Source: Nymphaea colorata (lineage: Eukaryota; Streptophyta; Magnoliopsida; Nymphaeales; Nymphaeaceae). Taken from it: 64,000 nucleotides of DNA. Shown piece by piece: positions 34,980 to 47,534 of this stretch. Below the pieces are notes generated by a model, which was given only the letters and a program-made list of their open reading frames with translations, did not search any database and had not been told where the DNA came from. Location: positions 25,929,876 through 25,993,875 of the forward strand of contig NC_045142.1 of assembly GCF_008831285.2 (NCBI RefSeq). The letters run 5' to 3'. Each line of letters starts with the position of its first letter. Positions within the stretch are counted from its first letter, which is position 1. The position numbers and the translations under genes were made by a program.

Positions 34980-37900
34980 TCATCCAAATGGCACCCCGGT
35001 CTTCGGCAGCCAGTTACTTCCTTGTATGAAATTGGACACAGTGAATCGGCCAGCATCACTTGAACTCATCAGATGGAACCCTTCCCACTTGACTCTCCCG
35101 CCGGTGGCTGCACCCGGGCCACGGTTGTTGTACTCACCATAGTATATGGTGCTTGGAGCTGAGCTACCAGACCAAGGCATCCAACCAGCAGGGTCGATCA
35201 AGCTGCCAAGATTTGACTCCATGAACACCGTTCTGGAGTACTCCTTCCAGGGCCTGCCGAGGTACGTCTTGATTCCAGAGCGGCCGGCAAGGTCGGAAGC
35301 TGCGGCGACGTTGCAGCCGATGAAGGAGGTGCCGGTGTTTTGAAACTGGCTGGTTCTGCCTTGAGCGGTCACGGTGTTGACCTTTCCACCGGGGACACGG
35401 GCATAGATGTTGCAGCTTTGAAAGACGGCGGCCGCGTTGCCGAAGATGAAGTCGACCGTGCCATAGATGTTGCAGTTGCGGTAAAACTGGCGGAGTGAGT
35501 AGGCGTAAAGAGTGTCTTGGTATCCCTCAAAGCTACAGCGGAAGAAGACCGACAGGTCGGCGCCGTTCCGGACAGCTACTGCTTGGTGGTTCCCTGTTCC
35601 GGCCGTGTTCCGGACGGTGATGTCCATTGCTAGAAAGCCAGTCCCAAGCACGGCTGCATCATGCAAAATTTTTGTTTGGTTATTTCAAATTAATCGCGAG
35701 GGGTCAGTCTTGTCTAAGGGGTTATTTGCCCCACTTATGTAATTTAGTTATTTTAGAAACCCTTCACTTTTTGCCTGCTTGGAAAGCATATTTAACCATA
35801 AAACTCATCAATTTTAGTATATATCTACTATTGAAACAAATATAATATTATGTCTATAGAGCTTTCCCAATTTAAAAACAATCAAAAGTGTGAAGTAATA
35901 TTTGAGATTTCGTGACTCTCTATACATACATACATAGACTCCAAAGTTTAATTAGAGGGTTTGGTTAGACACAAGGGGGGAGCCAAGGTAGGGTCTCCAT
36001 GGTCCTGGGCCCACCTTAATTTAAAAAAAAAATACATGTAAATTTAAAAAAAATTGACTTATTTTTATATGAAAATTTTGAAAAATGGTATTTCAGTGTT
36101 AATCGAAATTTTAAAACTTTAACAAAAGGCTCATTGACTTGACGAAGCAGTTGGACCCGGCTGGCCGGAGCAGTTGAAGGGCTTCTTACGCTGCTTCGGT
36201 GACGGTTCTTTGACATCAATAAAGCTTATTCTATTAATGCAAAGAGAGCGTCAGAATTGTCTTATATGATTAGATTTATATGGTATTGCGTACTCAAGAT
36301 GGATTATATATAAGGTTCATGTAACTTAATTGAAGCTTGTCTTAGGTGCAGTCCTTATAAACCACACTCGACAGCATGTAGTTCTCACATCTTGAATTGA
36401 ATGAACGAACTGGAACATGGAACCTGATTGTGACGTATATCGTGATGAATTCACGAACTTAGTCAGTCAATTTGATTATAAAGCATGTGGACTAAGAAAG
36501 GCGATTATTAAATAATTAAATCATTCAATCAACTTGATTGAAATTAAAGAAATACGTCATGTGTTAAATAAGTAACTTTTCACGTTGCTTTTCAAATTGT
36601 GATAGATCATCTACTTTTTTGTGGAAAAACAGTCGTAAATACTTATCTAAGGTAACCAAACTGGTCGTCATATATCAATATAATATACATATTCCATGCA
36701 TTATGCATGTAGTGCGGATGCTAAGCTTTACTTTTGAGTTAATATGTTCTCCTACCGAGTTTTTATTTATGATGTAACTCTGATAGCCTCCCTAACCTCA
36801 TCACATGTTCAAAACCCCAATATGTGGTGCGAAGCGAAGCCCATCCGACCTAACATCTAAATTTAGGTTCCTCCAAGTCACCAAAGCTCTTTTTTTTTCC
36901 CTCTTACTCTTGGTTCAACGCTGCTTTGAGACTTGGGTGGATAGCTGGATACACAAATTAAGATATGTTTATCCATTATTCATAATGAAAAGAACTGTTT
37001 AACGGAGTCAATAGGGCTAGTTTCTTGAGCTTTTCAATTTCAATGATAGAGTTACATGGTCATTTATAAAAGTTGTATTTTCCATTTTTTTTACCTTAAA
37101 CGAATTATTTTTTTTTTGGTAGAGCAGAGACTTTTTTGTCATTTCCAATCCCAACAGGCCCTAAGCCAAAATATGCGTGTATTGATTTTACCTGCTTTTT
37201 GGCAGGTTTTTAATATTCATTAATATTGGCTTTTTCTCTATATAATAGCTTTGGATAGTGTTTTTCTTTTCTCACGCCCCGAACCACAGAAGTAAACTTG
37301 AGAAACCTGAAGGGTCGGTCGAGCTCACCTAGAGTTGCAGAGCCGAAAGTGGTGGAGCCGCCACCTCCCACGCTCCGGTCGCCGGTGATGACGGTCTTGC
37401 CCATTCCGTCTCCTACCATCATTATGTACTTCTTGGACTTAGGTATGGTGACGTATTCCTCGTACACTCCCGCTTTCACGTTGATCACGTAGTACCCCTT
37501 ACTCCCGTCGTTGGCCGGAGCCGCAGAAATGGCTTCACGGATAGTGCGGTAATGGCCACTGCCATCCAGAGCCACAACCACGCTGCCCACGCTCTGTAGA
37601 GCCATCCTTCCTCCACCGGCGAAGTGGAAGATGTTCCTATTCACCCAGAGAGGCGCACCATCGCCGCCTACTCTCAGGTCGTCCAGAAGCCTCCTGTCGG
37701 GATGCACCAGCTTCTTGGGCTTGAAGGCCCAGGAGTGGGTGAGCATGGCGAGAGACAAGCTGTACAGCTGAGACCCATTCACCAGCGGAGCATAGAGCTT
37801 GTGGCCGCGGTGCAGGAAGGACGCCAGCGTGAGCTCATCCAAGCAAGTGTGCTGGTTAGTGACGATGCCGCTCAAGAGGGTATGGACCAGGTCCGCCTTG

Positions 37901-38286
37901 TCTCGGGCGAGGGTTGTTGTGTTGCCGGAGTCGAGGGTCGCCAGTGAGGAGACCAAGAAGTCGGTGGTGAGTTGGGAGAGCAGCAGGCAGTCGTTGAGGG
38001 CAGCTGCTGCTCGAGGGGTGAGGGTGGCGTGATCTCTTATGGTCTCGTTGATGAGGGAAGAGAAGGAGGCGGACCGCTCTAAGGACTTCTTGACAAGGTA
38101 CTGGCCGTAGCTGTAGAAGTTTGAGAGGGAGTCGGTGGGCAGGAGGGACTTGCAGAAAGAAGGGTTGGTGGTAACGTTGCAGGCCTTGTCTGGGGTGAGC
38201 ATCTGCGGGAAAGAGAAGGAGATGGGAAAGAGGAGCGTGAGGAGGAAGAAGAAGGAGGTCATGGTGGCGGCGAAAGATCGAATCAT
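34980..38286 (-). CDS. Pro-pectin methylesterase (PME-3)
   Basis: Exon 1 is 37329-38286, exon 2 is 34980-35653, and the intron is 1675 bp (GTGAGC...GCAG). The product is 543 aa. The ATG at 38286 is preferred; an in-frame ATG at 38310 would leave only about 15 nt of leader behind the TATA box. A signal peptide ([13 protein letters not shown] core) precedes a PMEI domain with [16 protein letters not shown] and HTCLDE. The processing-type motif is RRLL. Catalytic set complete: Gln343, Gln365-Asp366 (QDTLY), Asp387 (DFIFG) and LGRPW. It is the leftmost of four minus-strand relatives and the most divergent of them. It should be an active secreted PME. Confidence 0.96.
35654..37328 (-). other. Long intron of PME-3
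   Basis: It is 1675 bp, against 86-107 bp in the three neighbouring paralogues at the same position. A hAT-like MITE copy lies at about 35970-36140. The rest is AT-rich with no coding frame. Confidence 0.9.
35970..36140. mobile_element. MITE remnant in PME-3 intron
   Basis: ACAAGGGGGGAGCCAAGGTAGG start, then ATACATGTAAATTTAAAAAAA and GAAAATTTTGAAAAATGGTA, closely matching the element at 27138-27319. The right end is worn and no target duplication was found. Confidence 0.7.
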
Positions 38287-38350
38287 CTTGGCGTCCTCTC
38301 TTGGTACCACTTACGATGTACGTTGCTTGGTATGAAGGGAGTGAGGATGG

Positions 38351-38360
38351 TTATATATAA
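38351..38360 (-). promoter_or_regulatory. TATA box of PME-3
   Basis: TTATATATAA about 65 bp upstream of the ATG at 38286. Confidence 0.65.
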
Positions 38361-39299
38361 TATTGCAAGTGCCTCGAATAAAGCGTTGGCAATGGGCTCA
38401 GTACCCGACGGTACCGGTAGTATGCTCGATCAGGCTGCGCTTAGGTCCGGAAAAGCCAGCCCGATAATATATGGGGTTCGACTGTTATCATGCATGACAA
38501 CCATCCTTGTCATTTGCCAAGTGAAAGGTGGAGAATGATTTTCTCTGTTCAGACGGCTTGGAGACCAGCGAGTAGGAGTCAAACACGAGATGAGTCGAGT
38601 ACAACTGCTTCACTTTGCTCGAGCTTGAGAATAGCTTGATGGAAGCAACTCGACCTCGATTCCACAGCTCAATTCCAGTTATTGATATTCATCCTTACGT
38701 TTTAAGCTCAAGTTCAACTCAATTAAGACTCAACAAAATCTTTTGAATAGCCTTGATATTTATCATTACTTGTTGAGTTTAAACTCGACTCCATTAAGAC
38801 TCAACAAACTCGTTTGAATATATCGACTTGATTAAGGTTCGAGAAACTTGATAAAGGCTGAAACTCGATTCGGCAGTTATGAGTTGAGCTTGAACTTAAC
38901 TTGATTATTTAAACAAGTCGACTTATGAACTCGAGTTAGATTCATTAAGCAAGTGATTAAGTTCGAACTTGTTCAGGAGCCGATCTCATTGTGCACCCCT
39001 ACCAGCGAAGGGGCAGGAGAATGGTTATCGTGCTACACAAAAGTGGACGCACGTATTCCTTTTTCTTTTCTTCCCAACATTCAAATCAAATTTAACGCTT
39101 GTGAATCCGCTTGCTCATGCATCGGTTGAATGCATAGCATAACTTTGTAAAAATGTGAAATTTATGCCCTAAGTTTGTGGAAAGCTACATTTTGAAGAAT
39201 GTATCCGTTATTATATTAAACTGCGAAACTTCTATCACCAAGTTGTTTGCCAGTTACACATAACACCTTACTTTTCTTGCTCAAATTTACTGATCCACG

Positions 39300-39301
<2 letters not shown>

Positions 39302-39381
<80 letters not shown>
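39302..39381. repeat. (TA)n microsatellite
   Basis: About 80 bp of uninterrupted TA. Confidence 0.95.
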
Positions 39382-39384
<3 letters not shown>

Positions 39385-41644
39385 GCTAAGATCAAGTTTG
39401 CAGTTCGGTTCTCTTCAAAGTGTATTAATAAGGTAACCCCAAATCGATTGCTATCATCTCAAGGTTTCGCAGGAAGGGCCAAATGAAATGAAAAGTTCTA
39501 TTTTTCCCGACTAAATTTAGAAAAACTAGCTCCACAGATCACGTACTGGTGGCCGCCGATTCGTAAACCGATCGAAATTTGTCGCCGTCCGACGACACTT
39601 CGACCTTCTACCGATCGATAGTGACTCGTAGGCGCGTTTGGTTGGTGGCGATCACTTTCTTCGGCGAACGCTTTTTACGCGATGCTTATCTCGACCATGA
39701 CCATACAGGCTGTAATCTGACATTGCTGGAAAAAAAATATCTGAATATATATATATATATATACTCTGACCCGATCATTTAATCAGGACGTTAATAAAAA
39801 AAACAAAGGAAAAAAGTGACTGATGTGTATATATATGATATATCTCCATCAACTTTAATAATGCTATTTAATGATGGCTAAGTAGCGGGCATCACATCGT
39901 TGAACTTTCCTTCGAACCTGCACATCAAAGTTGGAAGTCGAGCCCAGGGTCCTAGTTCACACTTCATGACATTGGATCCAAAATGATTTGGATTTGGAAT
40001 CCAGTCTTTGTTATGGTCAATACTGTAGGTTCATGCTAATTATTTTTCAAGTACAATTTTTAAGAGTTTATGTATAAGCCTGGCATTAACCGCTTTCTTG
40101 ATCATGTCAAGAAATTAACTCAATTCGAACTTGGGTTTATTTGGTTCAGTGGACACTTTCTTGATCATGTCAAGGAATTAAGTAAACTCTTAACTTGGGC
40201 CGTCAACCAGCGGAGCCAGAAATTTTTAGCAAAAAAACAATTACAATAGTTTTTGGTATAGGTTGAGAGAGGATTCCACCTTCAGCTCAGCTAGATGATG
40301 AAAATGAGTCACACGCCCACACGCAGCTCCCCCATTGATTTTGTTTCAATTTTTGGAATGGTATTAGAAGGCTACAATTATATATGTGAACAGCAGGGCG
40401 CCTGATGCTATGACAATTTTCACTTGATCATGCACCCGATACCGTTCGCACCAAACAGGAAAAGTTCTCTCCTTTCTCCATGTTCGTGTAGTAACTGAAA
40501 TTTAATGGGAAAAATAGTCACGTCTTTTCATGCCGTGAAATGACAAAGTTGGTTATGTAAACCATACTGGTGCGCTAAATTTTAGTGGGCAGTGAAAATA
40601 GTCTAAGAAAAACTTTTTTTTGTAAGGATACAAAAATTTGAAAAAAGTTAAAAAAAAAAAAGGTTAAAAAGAACATTTAAAAAAAAAAATTTCCAGAATA
40701 TCCCCCTTCTTTTTTGGGTGTATACAGGCGCCCAACTTACTGTCATGAAATGGCCAAGGGATGGAGAACAAGTACACACACTTTTATATACAAAAAAGTA
40801 CTTGAAGAGTTGCTTCTACAACTAATCACCTACCAATATCTTGTCATGAAAGATGTAGCTTCTGTTGGTGGTTCACAGAAAGCCAAACCTTCCCGTTTCA
40901 GGGCGTATATCTTTCAACTCGAGTGTTGGACCTATCACTAATTAAACTGAGGCAATAGCATGGCACTCACGCTAACCAGCTAGATTGATCACTATCAAGG
41001 CATCTTGAAAGAATTGGAAAAATAAGTAGGTGGGTGGATACACATGGATTGAACGACTATTGAATAGCATGCTTTTATTAGGTGATTTCGTTTCATCAAG
41101 CCCTCATTAGGCTTTTAAAATGGTTGTTGAAGTTTGAATAAATATTGCAAGACTTGTCGCAAAGATCTAGTACATGGTCATTATTGTATAAACTTCTAGA
41201 AAATTAGACTTGGGGGCAGGAAACAGTGCTTCTTGGGCCAATCGTAACATGTTTTACTTGGTGCAAATTTTGCTAGAGTATTTGGGGAGGAGACAATCAG
41301 ATACAGCCTAAAGCAGAGTATGTTTGATTCGTTGTTCTGCGGCAAAAACGAATCACTTGTTGGTATCAGAGGAAGTCCTGTTCCGCTGATTTGAAGAATA
41401 ATAGCAAATCAAACATGTGTTCATAGGTAAACCACTAGAATTTTGTACCCATCAACAAACCCATTTCTTCAATGGATCTGGATTTTAGACTTGGTTGAAT
41501 CCAATAATGATATCAAGATCTAATTCAACCCAAATTGTTAAATGGCAATACAATCAAGAGTTGTCGATGGGCAGTGGCGGATATACATGGGTCCGGGCTG
41601 ATGTGAGTATATACTACTTTGGCTTGACTTGAGTACCCTTTAGC

Positions 41645-42117
41645 TAGGGGTGAACACGAGCCGAGTCTAGCCCGAATTCAGACAGTTCGAGCTCTGCTTG
41701 ACTAATGAAACCTCGGTTTTGAGCTCGAAAATAGCTTGACATAAGCAGATCGAGCTCGACTCGACAGTTACATGTTGAGCTCGAGCTTGACTCAATAAAG
41801 ACTTGACAAACTCGTTTAAATATATGGATTATTACTTTGCCATAAATCGAGCTCAACTCGATTAAGACTCAACAAACTTGAATGATTTTTTTTTTTAAAC
41901 TTACGTAATTAATTAACGTCAATATACTGGTTTTTTAATTAAGAAAATGAGAAAGATATTTACAAAGTTTCTACACATCATTTTTTAGGCAAGTCGAGCT
42001 TCGACAGTTCAAGTTCAGTGAACTTGAACTCAACTCTATTATTTGAACGAGTCGACTCATAAACTCGAGAACCAGCTGAGCTTTAACAAGTAGCTTGATT
42101 TGTTGTTCACCTCTACT
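41645..42117. mobile_element. GAGCTCGAG-rich non-autonomous element
   Basis: It starts TAGGGGTGAACACGAGCCGAG and ends TTGTTGTTCACCTCTA, which are inverted ends. Related copies lie at about 38585-39000 and 49563-49932. No open frame and no clear target duplication. Confidence 0.6.
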
Positions 42118-43078
42118 CAGCCAAAAAAAAAACTCAGTATTCTACTGTGGTGGACTTTACCATTTATGGATTTAATTACCACGTCCAAATTTTACCCAAC
42201 TTTTCCCCTATCAAAGGGTTTGAAAGCTTAAAAGGACTGCACAAAATGACAAAGAGTAGCCAAAGTTGGAGATATAAATCATATATATTATTTCTCGAAA
42301 GACATGAAGACTATATGAGAAAGCAGCGTCAAGAACGAATTGTAGAAAAGTCGCAAAGGAAGATACCCGTCTGGGTTCCATGCAGCTTATATATTTCGCA
42401 GGACGTGTAAGAAAACAAGGGCCTCATATAAATCATAAGTGGGTTCGTGGTCCCTGGCTCTTTCTCGGAACCTTCTCTTTGTCCCATATGACAGGAAACC
42501 GTCGTCCATCACTCCCTCAAAGCACGCAAAGTCCAGCTTCCACACTGAAGTGTTCCCCACCACTTTCTTACCAAACGTTGGGCATCGAGGGAAGCAGTTC
42601 GATGATAAAGGACTTGATTGAGATAGCGTTTGAATGATACTCAGCTTGCAAGATTCCAAGTCCTTTACTACAAGTCAGGTTTTATAAAAACTTTCTTATT
42701 TAATCAGTTTTTGAAACTTAGTTTGTGTCGTAATCCGTGGCCTTTATAGTCAGCTCCTCAATTGCTCACCAAGAAAATATTTCTGGCTCTGCTGCTGCTT
42801 GCATGCCATTGAATCACTTTGGTGGCAGTTGTGGTGGCGACCGTGGTGGTGGTGTTGTTGTCCATCCCTTTCTGTCCACATCAGAATTGTCCCGACCTTT
42901 TTGTCTGCCACTGTGGTGTCGAACTGGTTCCGCTCGTGATTGGACCGATTAAAAGTCCTAATGGAAGGGACCTGAATCGAGTCCAAAGCAGCCCAAGAAA
43001 ATTCGAATACACCCAACCCAGATCCAATTGATTTGGGGTGGACAGGTCAAATTCGTCATCTTGAACTTAGCTCTAAAC

Positions 43079-43274
43079 GAGGGGCGGAGCTAGAATTTTT
43101 TTATGAGAAGAGCTGAATTAAAGTTTTTAAATTTTGACTCGGGCTAAAATATAATTTTTTTTAAGTTTTATAATTGATAAGTAAAATTTTCTAAAATTTA
43201 CATATATATATTTTTTATAATTTTTTTTGAGATGGGGTCAGGACCCATGCGGCCCTTCCTTGGCTCAACCCCTA
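43079..43274. mobile_element. Short hAT-like MITE
   Basis: It begins GAGGGGCGGAGCTAGAA and ends TTGGCTCAACCCCTA. It is flanked by CTCTAAAC (43071-43078) and CTCTGAAC (43275-43282), an 8-bp duplication with one mismatch. Interior similar to the 25939 element (GAATTAAAGTTTTTAAA). Confidence 0.78.
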
Positions 43275-45619
43275 CTCTGAACCCAGCTGGCCAGAATTCT
43301 CAAGCCAACCCACCATGCATGGAAGACGTCGAGCTGACACAAGACTAAGTTCTTGCACCAGGTGCGGTTTGCTCAAGCAAAGATTGACTCCACAAGTGAG
43401 CCAAGTCAAACACACAGGCGACAATGGGAAGGTTTAGTGGAACAGATGGTTTTTGTAGTTGGTGATGCTCGCCTGTCCCCACCCCTTCCCAACCACATGA
43501 AAATGGTTCCGATCATTTTGTCCGGTACCGTAGTGTCCAACTGGTTCGGCTCGTGGATGAACCCAAATTGGTCTTAATCAAAGCGGCAAACCCTTGACTA
43601 GCTAGCCAAAAAAGTGGTCCAGAACATAGCTACGTACAACTTGTTCTCCAACCAAGATCAAGCCCAAAGAAGTTCCAAGACTTCGAACCACATCCAACCC
43701 ATCTGCGTCGGCTCGAACTAACTTCACGGTGATATATTTCTCCACAAGTCACTACCATGATCCATGCTGTCACCCAGCTGGTTGGGATCATCAAGGCCAC
43801 ACTGCAAGAAATTGATGAACTTGACCGTATCGAGGGATGTAAATGGATTGGATTCAAATTGGATATACTCTCCCTTTTTTTAGATGTTCACGTATTTGGA
43901 TTTGAATGTGAACAAAGAAAAGTCATCTCTGGATCTGAAATCTAATTCCGCAATTTGAATCTGATCCAAACCTGATTTTTATATTTATGTCCAAGTCCAA
44001 ATCTGAATTTTCAACATAGCCTGACCGATTCTCAAAATGTAAGGCGCTGGAAATACGATATCTGTTGAAAACTAGATCTGCAGATGTCATTTTTTTAAAT
44101 CTGAATCCCATCTGACTTCTTACTTAGATATTAAAACTTTTTCCATGAACAATTTTTTGGAATGGATCGATCTAATATCAGATGCAAATCGGATATATTA
44201 ACATCCCTAACACCATGTGTGGAATGACTCGCTCAAGTTTGATCTGATCGCTGAACTGACTGTCAATTTTCATGAAGTTGGATTCGGTAAAGAAACTTAA
44301 ATCTGCAGATGATTTACCGGATTGAGATCTAGTAAACAGTTTCATAATTAAATTTGAATTCAAGTATAATATCTGACTGGGACCCGATCAACACCTAACC
44401 TGGTGTTTCTAGGGATTCAAGTAAGTCAAATCCATTAATGTTTGCATTTTTTCCTGAATTCTAACCGCCTACGTAATGTGCAGACTTCATCCCGCAGCTA
44501 CCCAATTTCTTCTGAAGATAAAAGGATCATACACCTGCTCCCCTGCAATTTCAAAGCGCAACGCATCATCAGCCAAAGAATATTGCACCACATAATGTAG
44601 TAGGTAATTAAACCCCATCAAGTTTCCTTGTCGGTTAGAAAATGCACCCAACTTTGGTTTAATGGCAAACCAGATAAAGCTAATCAGATTTATAAGTAAT
44701 ATAAGTCAATCAACTTGGATAACTTCTTCAACAAGAATTTTATGCCGCCGTATACTTAAGATGTTGCTGGATGGTTAAAAATTAAAAACCGATAATTAGA
44801 AATGCCATGAACCATCACTATATCATAAATAATCATCACTAATCCTCATCTAATGGTTGTTTTTTAGTAATAAATTTTTGATTAATTTTTAACCAACTTA
44901 GCGTCCATAATGTCTGAATGCACGATTCGTTTTAGACTCTCGACCAATATTGCTTCGTTTGTCATCCCAGCCGCCGAAAGGAAACTATGATGCATACCAC
45001 TTTATTCAGCTTTATGGAGCTACCGAGCAACCAAAATCACGCAGCCAAAGAAGTTCAGCAGCCAAAGAAATTTTTGTAATTTAAAAATTTACAAATATGG
45101 CAATATCGGTGCTTCCTCCTATTTCATGTGGAAAATACATTCTTATTGCCATGCCGTGTCAAAATTTTGTTATATAACTGCTCGACCAAGCAACTCCAAC
45201 CGTGTTTTATCGAAAGTTCGTCAACTGCTCCACACTTGTGAAACGAAGCAGCTCCTGCACCAAGAGAAAAAATGCATTATTCTCTTACGACGATTTCATC
45301 AAGCAAAACCCTTGATCCTGCTTGTCAAACACAACACATTATTACTTGACAAAGTCGAGAAAGTTTATTACAATTAAAGTTACAATATTGATTGCGTAAA
45401 AGATCCGGATGATCTTCTTTACAGTTCAATCTGAAAGATAGAGCTACAACCAATGTCTTCTTAAGTACACCAAATCAATAAACAGATAAGATATGAGAGG
45501 GCAAGTGCCCTCCCTCTCCAAAATACAAACAAATTAAAAAATCGACACATCAATAAAATGAATAACCTAAAGGCTTAGGCTACAGTGGAACTCGTTCACA
45601 TTTCTTCTCATCAATATAA
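43275..45619. other. Intergenic region up to PME-4
   Basis: No supported gene. A decayed element with GGGATGTAAATGGATTGG and ATTAACATCCCT ends lies at about 43836-44213. The final 250 bp include TTTATT at about 45364 (AATAAA on the minus strand), a candidate polyadenylation signal for PME-4. Confidence 0.5.
43836..44213. mobile_element. GGATTCGGAT-family non-autonomous element
   Basis: Ends AGGGATGTAAATGGATTGG and ATCGGATATATTAACATCCCT are inverted repeats. The body is rich in GGATTTGAAT / ATCTGAAT words. Related to 48540-48975 and to 60811-61010. Confidence 0.65.
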
Positions 45620-47337
45620 TCAGGCCGTGAATGGCACGGTTGTCTTGGGCAGCCAATTTCCTCCTTGTATGAAACTGGACACGGTGAAGCGGCTAGCATC
45701 GCTAGAACTCATGATATGGAACCCAGGCCATTTGACCCTGCCACCGGTAGCTGCACCTGGGCCACGGTTGTTGTACTCTCCATAGTATAGAGTGCTGAGA
45801 GCAAAGCTACCGGCCCATGGAGACCACCCCGCCGGGTTGATCAAGCTACCAAGGTTGGACTGGATGAACACTGTCCTCGAGTACTGCTTCCACGGCCTGC
45901 CTAGATATGTCCTCACCTCGGAGTGGCCGGCGAGATCGGAGGCGGCCGCGATGTTGCAGTTGATGATGGAGATGCCAGTGTTCTGGTTAGGGTCGGTTCT
46001 CCCTTGAGCTGTGACTGTGTTGAACTGTTTGGCAGCTGGCAGCCTCACGTATATGTTGCAGTTTTGAAAGACGACAGCGGCATTGCCGAAGATGAAGTCC
46101 ACTGTGCCGTAGATATCGCACTCCCGAAAGAACTGACGCATGGAGTAGGTGTAGAGCGTGTCTTGGTATCCCTCGAAGCTGCACTTGTAGAAGGTCGAGA
46201 GGTCGGCGCCGTTTCTAACGGCCACGGCCTGATGCTTGGCTGGACCGGCGGTGTTCCTCACCGTAATCCCGATTGCTACGAAGCCCTCACCAAGTACAGC
46301 TGAAACAACCCAAAGGTTGAAGATTAATTTTTGAAGCTTCAGTTAACAAATTCAGAAAATGGGTTGACTCAGTTTCGAAATTTACCGAGAGTTGCAGAGT
46401 TGAAAGTGGTAGATCCGTCAACAACGTTACGGTGTCCAGTGATGATGGTCTTGCCGATCCCGTCTCCAACCATCATTATGTATTTCTTGTTCTTGGGTAT
46501 GGACACGTACTCCTCGTACACTCCCGCCTTCACGTTGATCACGTAGTACCCGTTGCTTCCGCTGTTGGCAGGAGCAGCAGCAATGGCTTCGCCAATGGTG
46601 CGGTACTTGCCGCTGCCGTCCTTGGCGACAACCACGCTCCCTACCGTCTGCAGAGCCATCCTTCGGGCAGAGCCAGAGTGGAAGATCTTCCGGTTGACCC
46701 ATTCAGGCACACCATCCTTGCCTACTCTCATCTCATCAAGCAATTGCCGGCCGGGGTTGGCCTTCTTGTGCTTGAAGGGCCAGGAGTTGGTCAGCATGGC
46801 GAGCGACACACTGTAGAGCTGAGACCCATTCATCAGCGGAGCGTACAGCTTGTGGCCGTGCTGCAAGAATGACGCCTGGGCGAGGCCATCCAAGCAAGTG
46901 CGCCGGTTGGTGACAATGGCACTCAAGAGGGTTTGGACCAAGTCTGCCTGGTCTTCGGCTAGGCTGGTGGCGTCGCAGGAGTCGAGGGTGGAGAGGGAGG
47001 AAGTCAAGAAATCGGTGGTGAGTTCTGAGAGCAGCAGGCAATCGTTAAGGGCAGCTGCTGCCTGAGGGGTGAGGTTGGCCTTATCTCTTATGGTCTCGTT
47101 TATGAGGGAGGAGAAGGCGTAGGACTGCTGTAAGGACTTCTTGATAAGGTATTGGCCGTAGCCATAGAAGTTGGACAGGGATGCACTAGGCAAGAGGGAC
47201 TGGCAGAAGTGGGGATCGGTGGTGAAGGTGCAGGCGTGGTCTGGAGTGACGGGGTCGATGAGAGAGATAGACGAAGGGAGGAGGAGGGCAAGGGTGAAGA
47301 AGAAGAGAGGGAAGAAGGACATGGCAGAACGCTTCAT
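45620..47337 (-). CDS. Pro-pectin methylesterase (PME-4)
   Basis: Exon 1 is 46386-47337 and exon 2 is 45620-46299; the intron is only 86 bp (GTAAAT...TCAG). The product is 543 aa. A signal peptide ([21 protein letters not shown]) is followed by a PMEI domain ([30 protein letters not shown]). The inter-domain motif is RQLL rather than RRLL or RKLL. Catalytic residues are all present: Gln341, Gln363-Asp364, Asp385 and LGRPW. The sequence is very close to PME-5 and PME-6, and the upstream DNA is shared with PME-5, so they are recent tandem copies. Secreted, wall-acting enzyme. Confidence 0.96.
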
Positions 47338-47410
47338 TTTGTTGCTTTGCTTCCTTTGTTGGTGTGCTTGTTTGTGTTTTGGTGGTAGTGAAGGAGGAGG
47401 AAGAAGAAGG

Positions 47411-47420
47411 CCTATTTATA
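47411..47420 (-). promoter_or_regulatory. TATA box of PME-4
   Basis: TATAAATAGG on the minus strand, about 75 bp before the ATG, in the same position as that of PME-5. Confidence 0.8.
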
Positions 47421-47512
47421 GATTGGTAACGCATGGCTGCTTTACGTAACTCTTAGCCGTTGTTTATAATATTTGCACAGTATTCTTTTTGCTTTCTTCT
47501 TGAACGCGCCCA

Positions 47513-47534
47513 AGTCAAAAAATTCGTTAGTCAA
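47513..47534 (-). promoter_or_regulatory. Paired TTGACT (W-box core) sites, PME-4 promoter
   Basis: TTGACT occurs at 47513-47518 and 47529-47534 on the minus strand, 16 bp apart and about 100 bp upstream of the TATA box. W-boxes bind WRKY factors. The pair is kept in the PME-5 promoter. Confidence 0.5.

Larger units (their letters stand above)
38361..43078. other. Intergenic DNA with dispersed repeats
   Basis: No supported gene. It contains two members of a GAGCTCGAGCTTGA-rich family (about 38585-39000 and 41645-42117), a long TA tract (39302-39381), and a hAT-end fragment near 40208 (AGCGGAGCCAGAAATTTTT). The block at 42800-43020 is related to 43430-43700. Confidence 0.5.
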
